From: Gillisella taibaishanensis
Lineage (GTDB): Bacteria; Pseudomonadota; Alphaproteobacteria; Rhizobiales; Rhizobiaceae
Assembly (NCBI RefSeq): GCF_001938985.1
Contig: NZ_MKIN01000022.1
Location: forward strand, 806,001-870,000
Direction of reading: 5' to 3'
Length of the DNA stretch: 64,000 nucleotides
The notes beneath the pieces are model-generated. The model did not search any database, was not told the origin of the DNA, and saw only the letters and a program-made list of their open reading frames with translations. Made by a program: the position numbers and the translations under genes. Shown here piece after piece: positions 9,709 to 18,007 of this stretch (position 1 is the first letter of the stretch; each line of letters begins with the position of its first letter).

Positions 9709-10118
9709 TTATGGCTGTTGCGCCACGGATTTCAGTTGCTGTGTCCGAGCCCTGGTCAAGTTCGCCCTGCAGGTGGACATTTCCATGCCATACATGCTGC
9801 CGTCAGGTTCGGAGGTCGCCTCGTCTTCGCACTGCTTCTCGAGATGGGCGATCCATGCCCGTTGCGCCTTAAGCAGGGCCTGTTCAGCCCCCTTGCTTGC
9901 AGCACCGGAAGCCGCATCCCGCTCGGCCACCACCTTACGGGTGATTTTCCACTGGCGTTCAGGGCCTTGTCCGCCGCTTCGAAATCCGCGACGGCGCAGG
10001 CGGTCATGTCGACCTGGGTTTCGGGGTTCTTGCAATCAAGCTCCTGCGCAACAGCCGCCGGCCCAAGACAGAGCGCCAGAGTGAATGCAAGGATGATCCG
10101 CCGCGCCAGGACGGTCAC
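9709..10118 (-). pseudogene. DUF1311 (LprI-like) secreted protein, frameshifted
   Basis: Two overlapping minus-strand frames together make one protein. The first gives a signal peptide (ends GPAAVAQ) and LDCKNPETQVDMTACAVADF, the DUF1311 start. The second continues WKITRKVVAERDAA, then LLKAQRAWIAHLEKQC and the C-terminus. The break is near 9957, where CTGAACGCCAG would read on correctly as CTGAACCGCCAG, so one C appears missing. If restored, the protein is about 136 residues. Its GTG start overlaps the ureB stop by 4 bases (GTGA). DUF1311 proteins include lysozyme inhibitors. This may be a true mutation or a base-call error. Confidence 0.75.
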
Positions 10119-10420
10119 AGTGCGCCCATCACCTTCTGGCGGAAGCCGAAGACCTCGCGCTTGCCGGCTAGCGGGATGAGCGTCACCTCGCGGGTCTGGC
10201 CCGGCTCGAAGCGCACCGCCGTGCCCGCGGGAATGTCGAGCCGCATGCCGCGCACCTTGTCGCGGTCGAAGGAGAGCCCGGCATTGGTCTCGAAGAAATG
10301 ATAGTGGCTGCCAACCTGCACCGGTCGGTCGCCGGTGTTCGAGACTTCGATCGTCACGGTCGGCTGGCCGGCATTCAGTTCGATCTCGCCGCTGGCGGCA
10401 ATCAATTCACCCGGTATCAT
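10115..10420 (-). CDS. ureB: Urease beta subunit UreB
   Basis: 101 residues, the usual length of a separate beta subunit. It begins MIPGELI and has the characteristic [13 protein letters not shown] and [14 protein letters not shown] segments. AGGGAGA lies 7 bases before the start. It packs against UreC and UreA in the urease trimer of heterotrimers. It follows DUF1272 and precedes the DUF1311 gene with overlapping stop and start codons. Confidence 0.98.
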   Translation of the reverse strand: MIPGELIAASGEIELNAGQPTVTIEVSNTGDRPVQVGSHYHFFETNAGLSFDRDKVRGMRLDIPAGTAVRFEPGQTREVTLIPLAGKREVFGFRQKVMGAL

Positions 10421-10465
10421 CTTGGATCTCCCTTGGATCTCGCGGCCAGACGGAGCCTCGGCGGC

Positions 10466-10720
10466 TCAGGCGGCCCGGCCGGGCTTGCAGCCCTCAGCCT
10501 TTAAAATGCGTGTCGTGGACGGCGGATTGTTGACGAGCTTTTCAGCCGGGCGGATAGGCCGGCGCACAAGCTCGCCACCGCAATTTGGGCAGACGCCGGA
10601 GAGCACGCCCTCGGCACAGTCAGCACAATAGGTACATTCGAAACTGCAGATCATCGCCTCCCGGCTCTCGGGCGACAGATCGCGATCGCAGCATTCACAG
10701 TTTGGCCGAAGCGCCAGCAT
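10466..10720 (-). CDS. DUF1272 zinc-ribbon-like protein
   Basis: 84 residues, starting 4 bases after the ureA stop. Ten cysteines, including C-E-C-C, C-T-Y-C-A-D-C and C-P-N-C-G-G, match the DUF1272 family, whose spacing suggests zinc binding. The final part (RRPIRPAEKLVNNPPST) is the conserved tail. Function is unknown. Homologues are often found beside urease genes in rhizobia, but a role in metal handling for urease has not been shown to my knowledge. Confidence 0.85.
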   Translation of the reverse strand: MLALRPNCECCDRDLSPESREAMICSFECTYCADCAEGVLSGVCPNCGGELVRRPIRPAEKLVNNPPSTTRILKAEGCKPGRAA

Positions 10721-10724
10721 CGCG

Positions 10725-11027
10725 TCAGCGGATCGGTTCGTGGACGGTCACCAGCTTGGTGCCATCTGGAAAAGTCGCTTCGACCTGGACGTCATGGATC
10801 ATTTCGGCAATGCCCTCCATCACCTGGTCACGGGTAATCACATGGGCACCGGCCTCCATCAATTCCGATACGGAACGGCCATCGCGGGCACCCTCGACCA
10901 CAAAATCGCTGATCAGCGCGATCGCTTCCGGATAGTTCAGCTTGACGCCGCGCTCCAGCCGCCGCCGGGCCACCATGGCCGCCATGGAAATCAGAAGCTT
11001 GTCTTTTTCTCTCGGGCTCAGATTCAT
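10725..11027 (-). CDS. ureA: Urease gamma subunit UreA
   Basis: 100 residues from [15 protein letters not shown], the canonical N-terminus of the gamma subunit, ending in [15 protein letters not shown]. Length is that of free-standing UreA. A GGAG site lies 7 bases upstream. It assembles with UreB and UreC. It is 160 bases downstream of ureD with no obvious terminator between them. Confidence 0.98.
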   Translation of the reverse strand: MNLSPREKDKLLISMAAMVARRRLERGVKLNYPEAIALISDFVVEGARDGRSVSELMEAGAHVITRDQVMEGIAEMIHDVQVEATFPDGTKLVTVHEPIR

Positions 11028-11186
11028 GGATGCTCCACTGGTCGGCGCGCAGACTTCGTCTGCATCATGGTTTGATCGTTATGGTCGTACTGGAACGCAG
11101 TCAGCGATATCCCGGCCGGCCATGCTGTGTGTCTCGCGCAGAACCGATCGACAAAACACCTATACGCTTCGTCAACCCTGCTTGGA

Positions 11187-12074
11187 TTACAGCGTCCAAA
11201 CTTTTGGCACAGATGCGCCATCGCGCAAGACCGAAATGACCGGGACAACAGACTTTCTCAGGGTAAATCCATCACTGCCGATAAAACGAGCAATCAGCTT
11301 GTCATTCCAGACGCTTATGCCGACAAAAACATCTCCGGGCCCCCGGCTTTTGCCGATGCCGCCGCCATGCCCCAGCCGCTCCAAAGCCGCCTTATGCGCT
11401 TCCGCTTTCGGCCCGGCATAAATCAGCGTAGCAAAGGCAACATTGCCGCCCAAAACTGCCTGCTCGGCCGCGACATCGGCGACCGCGCCTGACAGCGCCA
11501 GATCTTCAGCATGAATAAGCTTGCCGGCACGGCGGATGCGCCAGCGGTCGCGCACCATGCCTTCACGCATCGCCTCGCCCATGGCCTTGCGGCCGAGAAG
11601 AATGGCCTCCACGCCGAGGAGTTCAGCATTCTCATGCAGATCGACCTCCAGTCGGCGAGTCAGCGACGCACGGTCAAACAGGATCGATTCCTGCGGCAGC
11701 CAGTGCACGCAGGCGCCGTCCCCGACGTTGATGCTGGTTTCGACCAGCGCGGTGTCGGCGGATGCCTTGTAGATCTTCTCACAGGCTTGAGTGGTAAGCG
11801 TCAGATGCGTGCCTGGAGCAGCGTTAAAACTCCAACCCATCCGGTCGCCGCCGGTCAGGCCGCCGGAGGAGTTGATCAGCACCGCCTCCATACGCCCGTC
11901 GAAACTTTCGGGGATGCGGATCTTGGCGCAGCCATCCTGAAACAGCACGTCGAGGCGGGTGCGCCCACCAAGCAGTTTCGTCTCCAGTCGCCCCCGGCCA
12001 TTGGCGCGCTGCGGCCGACCGGTGGCCACGACACTCTCCTGCGGCAAGGAGGCCGGCCCGTGATGCACATTCAT
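11187..12074 (-). CDS. ureD: Urease accessory protein UreD (UreH)
   Basis: About 295 residues from [15 protein letters not shown], with a GGGGAAG site upstream; 20 further codons are open but run into a repeat. Family motifs are present: [28 protein letters not shown] and [17 protein letters not shown]. UreD is the scaffold that binds apo-urease and recruits UreF and UreG, and has been proposed as a nickel tunnel. It is the first gene of the urease unit. Its upstream region (12075-12257) carries a double palindromic repeat, so the promoter is probably close to or within it. Confidence 0.95.
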   Translation of the reverse strand: MNVHHGPASLPQESVVATGRPQRANGRGRLETKLLGGRTRLDVLFQDGCAKIRIPESFDGRMEAVLINSSGGLTGGDRMGWSFNAAPGTHLTLTTQACEKIYKASADTALVETSINVGDGACVHWLPQESILFDRASLTRRLEVDLHENAELLGVEAILLGRKAMGEAMREGMVRDRWRIRRAGKLIHAEDLALSGAVADVAAEQAVLGGNVAFATLIYAGPKAEAHKAALERLGHGGGIGKSRGPGDVFVGISVWNDKLIARFIGSDGFTLRKSVVPVISVLRDGASVPKVWTL

Positions 12075-12101
12075 TCCGCTGGATCTTCCCCTGTTGTGCT
12101 C

Positions 12102-12200
12102 AGAGCATCGCGCCGAAAAACGGAATCGGCGCAATGCTCTAATTTTGATATTCGCATCGGATTTATCCGAAAACCGGTTCCCACTTTTCGGTCCGATGCT
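12102..12200. repeat. Double palindromic repeat upstream of ureD
   Basis: First hairpin: AGAGCATCGCGCCG paired with CGGCGCAATGCTCT (12102-12140). Second hairpin: GCATCGGA with TCCGATGC, with a CCGAAAACCGGTTCCCAC core (12153-12200). Both belong to the repeat family also found at 2.6, 14.5, 24.6 and 63.0 kb. Confidence 0.75.
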
Positions 12201-12257
12201 CCTCTAACAGTCCGTTCAAGAATTGCCGCTGGCCAGCGGCGATTGTCGGATAGACGG

Positions 12258-13244
12258 TTACGGCTTTGCTTTGGAAAAGAACTCCCACATCAGATCGGTT
12301 GCATTAAAGTCGAAAGAGACTTTGCCGATCACTTTCTGGATCTTCAGGGAGGCCGTGCTGCCCGGCCAGGTATGCCCGGCACCGGACAGGCGGTAGGAGA
12401 CGATCCGGGTACCCTGTCCGCAGGCGAAACTTTTGGTCTCGACCCGACCCTCAGTGGTGACCGTCGGCGGCTGGCAGGCATCGAGCTCCGCCCAGCGGTT
12501 GAGTGCTGCATCGGCGCCATAACCCCAATAGGGCAAGCCCTGGCCAGCGATCGGGTTGATCTTGTCGTCGAGACCGGCGAACGCAATCAGCGAGATCGGC
12601 TTTGCCGGCTTGCAGGTTGCGGCATCGGGCACGAAACCGGCGCCTTCTGCCTTCGGCGTGCCGGCGCGCAGGCCGACGACGAGCCCTGCCGCGGCAAACT
12701 GGGTGTTTCCGTCGCAGAGGAATTGCGACACCATCCGCCCGCCGCCGGAATAGCCAGTGGCATACATTTTGGCCGGATCGACGCAGAAATTCTCCTCGAC
12801 CGCCTTCACCACGTCGCGGATATACGCCTCTTCATCGGCATCGCCTTTGGCCACGCCGGGCACGTTCCAGGCGAAATAGCCGGGCCGCTTCATCGGCATC
12901 GAGCCTTGCGGCGCAACCGCGATGAAGCCTTCACGCTCGGCAACCCGCTCCCATTCGCTGCGGTCGAGTTGCTCATTGGCATTGCTGTCGGACCCGTGGA
13001 AATCGAACACGACAGGCAGCTTGGCTTGGCCGCTATAGCCCGAAGGAATGTAATAGGAAAATACCCGCTCTTGTCCGCCTGACGTCAGGCTCATGTCATA
13101 GCGACCGACATCGCGCGGCTGGCCGCAGCCGGCAGCAAAGGCAGCTCCGGTCGAGACGGCCAGAAAGCAGCCGAGGGCTACGGCGAGGCTGACTCCCGCA
13201 CGATGGAAATTTGAAATTTTACGTTTTGGTTCAAAGATTTGCAT
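12258..13244 (-). CDS. Secreted polyhydroxybutyrate depolymerase-like esterase (copy 1)
   Basis: About 328 residues from MQIFEPKRK, with GGGAGGG upstream; the alternative start is eight codons earlier. A signal peptide ends near GAAFAAG. The alpha/beta-hydrolase fold is shown by PVVFDFHGS (oxyanion strand), nucleophile elbow GYSGGGRM, acid region FAGLDDKINP and catalytic His in GAGHTWPG. This is the LpqC / esterase PHB-depolymerase family, including feruloyl esterases and oligomer hydrolases acting in the periplasm or outside. Copy 2 (13317-14474) is a clear paralogue in tandem. The true substrate is uncertain. Confidence 0.85.
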   Translation of the reverse strand: MQIFEPKRKISNFHRAGVSLAVALGCFLAVSTGAAFAAGCGQPRDVGRYDMSLTSGGQERVFSYYIPSGYSGQAKLPVVFDFHGSDSNANEQLDRSEWERVAEREGFIAVAPQGSMPMKRPGYFAWNVPGVAKGDADEEAYIRDVVKAVEENFCVDPAKMYATGYSGGGRMVSQFLCDGNTQFAAAGLVVGLRAGTPKAEGAGFVPDAATCKPAKPISLIAFAGLDDKINPIAGQGLPYWGYGADAALNRWAELDACQPPTVTTEGRVETKSFACGQGTRIVSYRLSGAGHTWPGSTASLKIQKVIGKVSFDFNATDLMWEFFSKAKP

Positions 13245-13316
13245 GTGACCCTCCCTAGGGAGGATCACGGTAGCAAAACATCAGGCAGAGGCAAATCAAA
13301 TTGCGCAGCGCGAGCC

Positions 13317-14474
13317 TTAAAGCGCGTCAGCCGCCATCGGGTTGTCCACAGCAGCGGGCTGTTTCGCCTTGGCCTTCATGGTGACGGAGCAGGCAGGGTT
13401 GGTAGCAGCGGCGGTGCCGGTCTTGGTCGCATCGGCACAGACATCCTTGGCGACATTGTCGGCAATCAGACGGCCATCACCGCTATCGAAGAAGGCCCAC
13501 ATGCGCTTTGCCGCATAGACATCCTCGACATTCTTGCCCTTGGCCAGTGTAAAGCCGACCGTTTGCCCCGGCCAGTCATGGGTCTGATCGGCAATCGTGT
13601 AGGAGAGGATGCGTGCACCGCCTTTGCAGCGGTCGAATTCGGCGGAGGAAACCTTGACGCCCTTGACGATCTTGCGATTGCCGTCGCAACCATCGAGCGC
13701 CGCCCAACGGTTCAGGGCAACTTCACCGCTATACTGCCAATAGGCCTTGCCGCCGCCGACGTAAGGGTTTGTCGTATCCTTCAGACCCCAGAAGGCGATG
13801 ATCGACACCGGCCGGCCGGGATGACAGCTGGCCGGATCCGGCAGCCACCGGCCCTTGTCTTCGACAGGCACGCCAGCGCGCAGGCTCATGATGAAGCCGG
13901 CAGCCGTAAATTCCGTGTTGCCGCTGCAGATATATTGCGACAGCATCCGGCCACCGCCGGAATAGCCTGATGCGTAGATCCGGTCAGGATCGACGCAGAA
14001 CTTCGCCTTCACCTGGGCCAGCGTATCGCTAAGAAAGGCGACATCGTCGGGGCCATTGCCCTCGGGAGGCGCAACGCTGGAGACAACGCCCGGCACGTTC
14101 CAGGCATGCGTGCCCTCGACTTTACCGGACAGGCCACCCTGCGGCGCAACAACGATGAAGCCGTTTTCGCGGGCGACGTCAGGCCATTTGCTGCGGATCA
14201 TCTGATCACGCGGAAAGCTGTTGGATCCATGCAGATCGAAGACGACAGGCACTTTGGCCTTGCCCGTATAGCCCTGGGGAACGAAAGCAACTGCCGTCCG
14301 CTCGACACCGCCGGACATGAATGTCAGGTCCTGCAAGCCTGCCCGGGCGGTGACGCCGCATCCGCCGGCGGCAAACGCGCTGCCGGTCGATGCGAGGATG
14401 CAGACAGAGATCAGGGCAAATGCGCGCGCGAAGAATCCCAGCCGCCGCTGGCCGGTCAGTCCATCGAGTGTCAT
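13317..14474 (-). CDS. Secreted polyhydroxybutyrate depolymerase-like esterase (copy 2)
   Basis: About 385 residues from MTLDGLTGQRR. The signal peptide ends near GSAFAAG. It has the same catalytic layout as copy 1: PVVFDLHGS, GYSGGGRM, FWGLKDTTNP and QTHDWPG. It has about 60 extra residues at the C-terminus containing two cysteines (KDVCADATK, NPACSVT), a possible small disulfide-bonded extension absent from copy 1. The two genes are separated by 72 bases and lie on the same strand, so they may be cotranscribed. The pair sits between ureD and urtE, splitting urease from the urea transporter. Confidence 0.85.
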   Translation of the reverse strand: MTLDGLTGQRRLGFFARAFALISVCILASTGSAFAAGGCGVTARAGLQDLTFMSGGVERTAVAFVPQGYTGKAKVPVVFDLHGSNSFPRDQMIRSKWPDVARENGFIVVAPQGGLSGKVEGTHAWNVPGVVSSVAPPEGNGPDDVAFLSDTLAQVKAKFCVDPDRIYASGYSGGGRMLSQYICSGNTEFTAAGFIMSLRAGVPVEDKGRWLPDPASCHPGRPVSIIAFWGLKDTTNPYVGGGKAYWQYSGEVALNRWAALDGCDGNRKIVKGVKVSSAEFDRCKGGARILSYTIADQTHDWPGQTVGFTLAKGKNVEDVYAAKRMWAFFDSGDGRLIADNVAKDVCADATKTGTAAATNPACSVTMKAKAKQPAAVDNPMAADAL

Positions 14475-14506
14475 GAAGCCGCCTTCAGTTAGCAACAGAG
14501 CATTTC

Positions 14507-14545
14507 CGGGGAAAGTGGAAACCGGCTTTCCATCTGGAAATGCTC
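14507..14545. repeat. Palindromic repeat (GAGCATTTCC arms)
   Basis: GAGCATTTCC and GGAAATGCTC are exact inverted arms with a GTGGAAACCGGCTTTCC core. It is a shorter relative of the 2.6 kb element, located just upstream of the second esterase gene. Confidence 0.75.
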
Positions 14546-14551
14546 AAAACA

Positions 14552-14600
14552 AAAACCCAGCGCAGTTCAGTGTCTTCATGAAACACTGGACTGCACTGGG
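14552..14600 (-). terminator. Hairpin downstream of urtE
   Basis: A long imperfect hairpin: CCCAG-CAGT-CAGTGT on the left pairs with ACACTG-ACTG-CTGGG on the right, loop CTTCATGAA. On the minus strand it is followed by TTTTTGTTTTG. It lies about 190 bases after the urtE stop. The remaining bases up to 14792 show no gene. Confidence 0.65.
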
Positions 14601-14792
14601 CGGAAAATACCACATGTTCCGTCTGCTTCAACAGAAACATCGCATTTGAAGATCAAGGCTGACCTGCGTCAAACACAAAGCGTGAATATACGATGAACGG
14701 CACCGATAGATTTTTATATCAATGAGTTAGGTCAGACTTGCACCGAGGTGTGGCTAGCCTGAATGCGACATTCAGCCACAGTAGGCGCCCGA

Positions 14793-15488
14793 TCAGACCG
14801 TCAGATGCCGGCGCGCTTCCACAGTATCGAGTGTCTCGGCGCCGCCCTCATGGACGATTTCGCCGCGATCCATGATGTAGACATGGTCGGCCAGTTCCCG
14901 GCAGAAATCCAGATATTGCTCCACCAGCAGGATGGCCATGCCGGTTGAATCCCTGAGATAGCGGATCGCCCGGCCGATATCCTTGATGATCGACGGCTGG
15001 ATGCCCTCGGTCGGCTCGTCGAGAACCAGGATTTTCGGCCGCGTCACCATGGCCCGGCCGATGGCAAGCTGCTGCTGCTGCCCACCCGAGAGGTCGCCGC
15101 CGCGCCGCGACAGCATGGTTTCGAGAATGGGAAACAGGCTGAAGATGTCGTCGGGGATCGACCGGTCCTTGCGCGCCAGCGGCGCAAAGCCGGTTTCCAG
15201 ATTTTCCTTCACCGACAGCAGCGGAAAGATCTCCCGCCCCTGCGGCACATAACCGATGCCATGCCGGGCCCGGTTGAACGGCGCCATGCCATTCAACACC
15301 GCGCCCTCGAAGGCAATGGTCCCTGCCGAGACCGGATGCTGACCGGTGATGGCCCTGAGCAGCGAGCTCTTGCCCACCCCATTGCGCCCCAACACGCAAG
15401 TGATCTTGCCCATCGGCGCGGTCAGACTGACGCCGCGTAGCGCCTGGGCCGCACCGTAGTGGAGATTGAGGTTTTCAACTGTCAGCAT
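14793..15488 (-). CDS. urtE: Urea ABC transporter ATP-binding protein UrtE
   Basis: 231 residues. Walker A GRNGVGKSS, signature LSGGQQQQLAIG, Walker B ILVLDEPTEG and the family-specific EGIQPSIIKDIG stretch identify UrtE rather than LivF. It is the second ATPase of the high-affinity urea uptake system; it powers UrtB-UrtC in the inner membrane. It is last in the urt unit and ends near a hairpin at 14.55-14.60 kb. Confidence 0.95.
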   Translation of the reverse strand: MLTVENLNLHYGAAQALRGVSLTAPMGKITCVLGRNGVGKSSLLRAITGQHPVSAGTIAFEGAVLNGMAPFNRARHGIGYVPQGREIFPLLSVKENLETGFAPLARKDRSIPDDIFSLFPILETMLSRRGGDLSGGQQQQLAIGRAMVTRPKILVLDEPTEGIQPSIIKDIGRAIRYLRDSTGMAILLVEQYLDFCRELADHVYIMDRGEIVHEGGAETLDTVEARRHLTV

Positions 15489-15501
15489 CGATGTCCCAAC
15501 T

Positions 15502-16020
15502 CTATGTCAAAATGGCGAGGCGCAGAGCCTCGATACTTGCGGACTGATCCGGCGTTGGCGGGCCGCAAAGCGCGACCACGTCTTCAGCCATTCCAAACAA
15601 ATCCCGGCATTCTGCGAATGTCAGGCGTTCGCGCCAGAGGTCCCGAAACCGACGCACGGGATCGGTCGGATTGATCACGCGACGAGCCGCCCATTCGGCG
15701 AAAACCAGCACTTCATCCATGTCTCCCTCAGCAATGATGCCGGCCATGCGCTGGCGGATATAGGTATTCGCCTCGGCAAGACTCTGCGGCTTCTCATGCG
15801 CGAGGCACAGAAAATATGCGACGGCGGCAATGGCGGGATCGCGGATAGAGGCCAGAGGCGCCGTCTCGGCCGCCATGCGGAACTTTTTCCGCCTGAAGGC
15901 ACCGCGCATCTTCTGAACGGAATCGATGATTTCACCGCCCGCTTCCCGCATCAACTTCAGCCGCCACCACCACACCGCAGCCCCCGCGGCAACCGTCACC
16001 AGAAAGGCAAGAATTGGCAT
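15502..16020 (-). CDS. Membrane-anchored protein of unknown function inside the urt operon
   Basis: 172 residues, starting 76 bases after urtD and ending 13 bases before urtE, so it should be cotranscribed. One N-terminal transmembrane segment (residues 2-20, ending WWWRLK) is followed by a basic stretch and a helical cytosolic domain with no motif I recognise. Canonical urtABCDE clusters have no gene here. It could be a stabilising or regulatory partner of the transporter, but that is only suggested by location. Codon use looks like its neighbours. Confidence 0.75.
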   Translation of the reverse strand: MPILAFLVTVAAGAAVWWWRLKLMREAGGEIIDSVQKMRGAFRRKKFRMAAETAPLASIRDPAIAAVAYFLCLAHEKPQSLAEANTYIRQRMAGIIAEGDMDEVLVFAEWAARRVINPTDPVRRFRDLWRERLTFAECRDLFGMAEDVVALCGPPTPDQSASIEALRLAILT

Positions 16021-16096
16021 AATGAAACCCCCCAGATATTGAAAAGTCTTTCATAAGCCAAATTCCGTGTCGCAAACAAGAGAGACTGCTGTCCTA

Positions 16097-16852
16097 TTAC
16101 CGCCCCAGATAATTCTCGATAACCTTCGGATCGCTGGAGACGAAATCGATCGATCCCTCCGCCAGCACCGAGCCTTCCGCCAGACACGTCACCTTGACGC
16201 CGAGGTCGCGGATGAAGCCCATGTCGTGCTCGACCACAACGACCGAGCGGGTCTTGGCGATCTCGCGCAGCAGGATGGCCGTTTCGGCGGTTTCTGCATC
16301 GGTCATCCCGGCCACGGGCTCGTCGACCAGCAGCAGCTTCGGCTCCTGGGCGAGCAGCATGCCGATTTCCAGCCACTGTTTCTGGCCGTGGCTGAGATTG
16401 GCGGCGAGGTCGTCCTTTCGGGCCGTCAGCCGCACGGTCTCCAGGATATTGTCGATCCGCTCGCGGTCCTTTGGCGTCAGCCGGTAGAACAGGGTGGAAA
16501 ACACGCCGCGCGGCTTGTTGAGCGCCAGTTCCAGATTGTCCCAGACCGTGTGGCTTTCGAACACAGTGGGTTTCTGGAACTTGCGGCCGATGCCGAGCTG
16601 GGCGATTTCGGCCTCGTCCTTCTTGGTGAGGTCGATCTTGCCGCCGTCGAAGAACACGTCGCCGCTGTCAGGCCTTGTCTTGCCGGTGATGATGTCCATC
16701 ATCGTCGTCTTGCCGGCACCGTTCGGGCCGATGATGGCGCGCAACTCGCCTGGCTCGACTACGAAGGACAGGGAGTTCAAGGCTCGAAAGCCGTCGAAGG
16801 AGACGCTGACGCCGCTGAGATAAAGAAGTGAATTGGTGGTCTTATCGGCCAT
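16097..16852 (-). CDS. urtD: Urea ABC transporter ATP-binding protein UrtD
   Basis: 251 residues. Walker A GPNGAGKTTMMDIITG, signature LSHGQKQWLEIG and Walker B LLLVDEPVAGM match UrtD; LSHGQKQWLEIGM is particularly typical. It pairs with UrtE as the ATPase heterodimer. The start lies 3 bases after the urtC stop, indicating coupling. Confidence 0.95.
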   Translation of the reverse strand: MADKTTNSLLYLSGVSVSFDGFRALNSLSFVVEPGELRAIIGPNGAGKTTMMDIITGKTRPDSGDVFFDGGKIDLTKKDEAEIAQLGIGRKFQKPTVFESHTVWDNLELALNKPRGVFSTLFYRLTPKDRERIDNILETVRLTARKDDLAANLSHGQKQWLEIGMLLAQEPKLLLVDEPVAGMTDAETAETAILLREIAKTRSVVVVEHDMGFIRDLGVKVTCLAEGSVLAEGSIDFVSSDPKVIENYLGR

Positions 16853-16855
16853 GAC

Positions 16856-18007
16856 TTACTCCGCCGCCTGGGGATTGCCATTGATGGTATCGGCCTTTGC
16901 GGCCGCTTTGTTCTGACGCCGCCGGGTTACAAACTGGGCAACCGTGCCGACGATGCCCTTGGGCAGGAACAGGGTGACGGCAACGAACAGCCCGCCGAGC
17001 GCAAACAGCCAGGCATCCGGGAAGAGGCCGGTAAACACCGTCTTGCCGCCATTCACCAGAACCGCGCCAATGATTGGCCCGATCAGCGTGGCGCGCCCAC
17101 CGACGGCGGTCCAGATCACCACTTCGATAGAATTGGCCGGCGAGAATTCGCCGGGATTGATGATGCCGACCTGCGGCACGTAGAGCGCACCGGCAACGCC
17201 AGCCATCATCGCCGAGACCACGAAGGCAAACAGCTTCATGTTTTCGACCCGGTAGCCGAGAAATCGCGTGCGGCTCTCAGCGTCGCGGATACCGACCAGC
17301 ACCTTGCCATATTTGGACCGCACGATGCCGGAAACCAGCAGCAGCGAGCCGGCCAGGAACAGCGCCGAGAGCGAAAACAGCGCGGCGCGGGTGCCATCGG
17401 CCTGAATGTTGAAGCCGAGGATATCCTTGAAATCGGTCAGGCCATTATTGCCGCCAAAGCCCATGTCGTTGCGGAAGAAGGCGAGCAGCAGCGCATAGGT
17501 CATCGCCTGGGTGATGATCGACAGATAAACGCCGTTGACCCTTGAGCGGAAAGCGAACCAGCCGAACACGAAGGCGAGCAGGCCCGGCGCCACCAGCACC
17601 ATCAGGGCGGCAAACCAGAACATGTCGAAGCCATGCCAGAACCACGGCAGCTCCTTCCAGTTCAGGAACACCATGAAATCGGGCAGGATGGGATCACCAT
17701 AAGTGCCGCGCGGGCCGATCTGGCGCATCAGATACATGCCCATGGCATAGCCACCCAGCGCGAAGAAAGCGCCATGGCCGAGCGAGAGAATGCCGCAGAA
17801 GCCCCAGACCAGATCGAGCGCCAAGGCCAGCATGGCATAGGTCAGGTATTTGCCGAACAGCGCCACCAGATAGGTCGGCATATGCAGGGCGCTGTCGGGG
17901 CCAGTCGCAAGGCTCAGCACCGGCACGAGAATGGCAAGCGCAATGAGGATGGCGACGCCGGCAAGCACCTTGCCGTCAAGCGAGCGGAACAGAAATGCCG
18001 TGATCAT
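16856..18007 (-). CDS. urtC: Urea ABC transporter permease UrtC
   Basis: 383 residues with 8-10 hydrophobic segments. The LivM-type permease signature is visible (GFCGILSLGHGAFFALGGYAMGMY, RDAESRTRFLGY). GLTDFKDILGFN is typical of UrtC. It forms the membrane channel with UrtB. The ATG overlaps the urtB stop in an ATGA arrangement. Confidence 0.95.
   Translation of the reverse strand: MITAFLFRSLDGKVLAGVAILIALAILVPVLSLATGPDSALHMPTYLVALFGKYLTYAMLALALDLVWGFCGILSLGHGAFFALGGYAMGMYLMRQIGPRGTYGDPILPDFMVFLNWKELPWFWHGFDMFWFAALMVLVAPGLLAFVFGWFAFRSRVNGVYLSIITQAMTYALLLAFFRNDMGFGGNNGLTDFKDILGFNIQADGTRAALFSLSALFLAGSLLLVSGIVRSKYGKVLVGIRDAESRTRFLGYRVENMKLFAFVVSAMMAGVAGALYVPQVGIINPGEFSPANSIEVVIWTAVGGRATLIGPIIGAVLVNGGKTVFTGLFPDAWLFALGGLFVAVTLFLPKGIVGTVAQFVTRRRQNKAAAKADTINGNPQAAE

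Noticed and set aside
11511-13082. 523-codon frame across ureD and the first esterase
   Set aside because: It crosses two well-supported minus-strand genes and a repeat.
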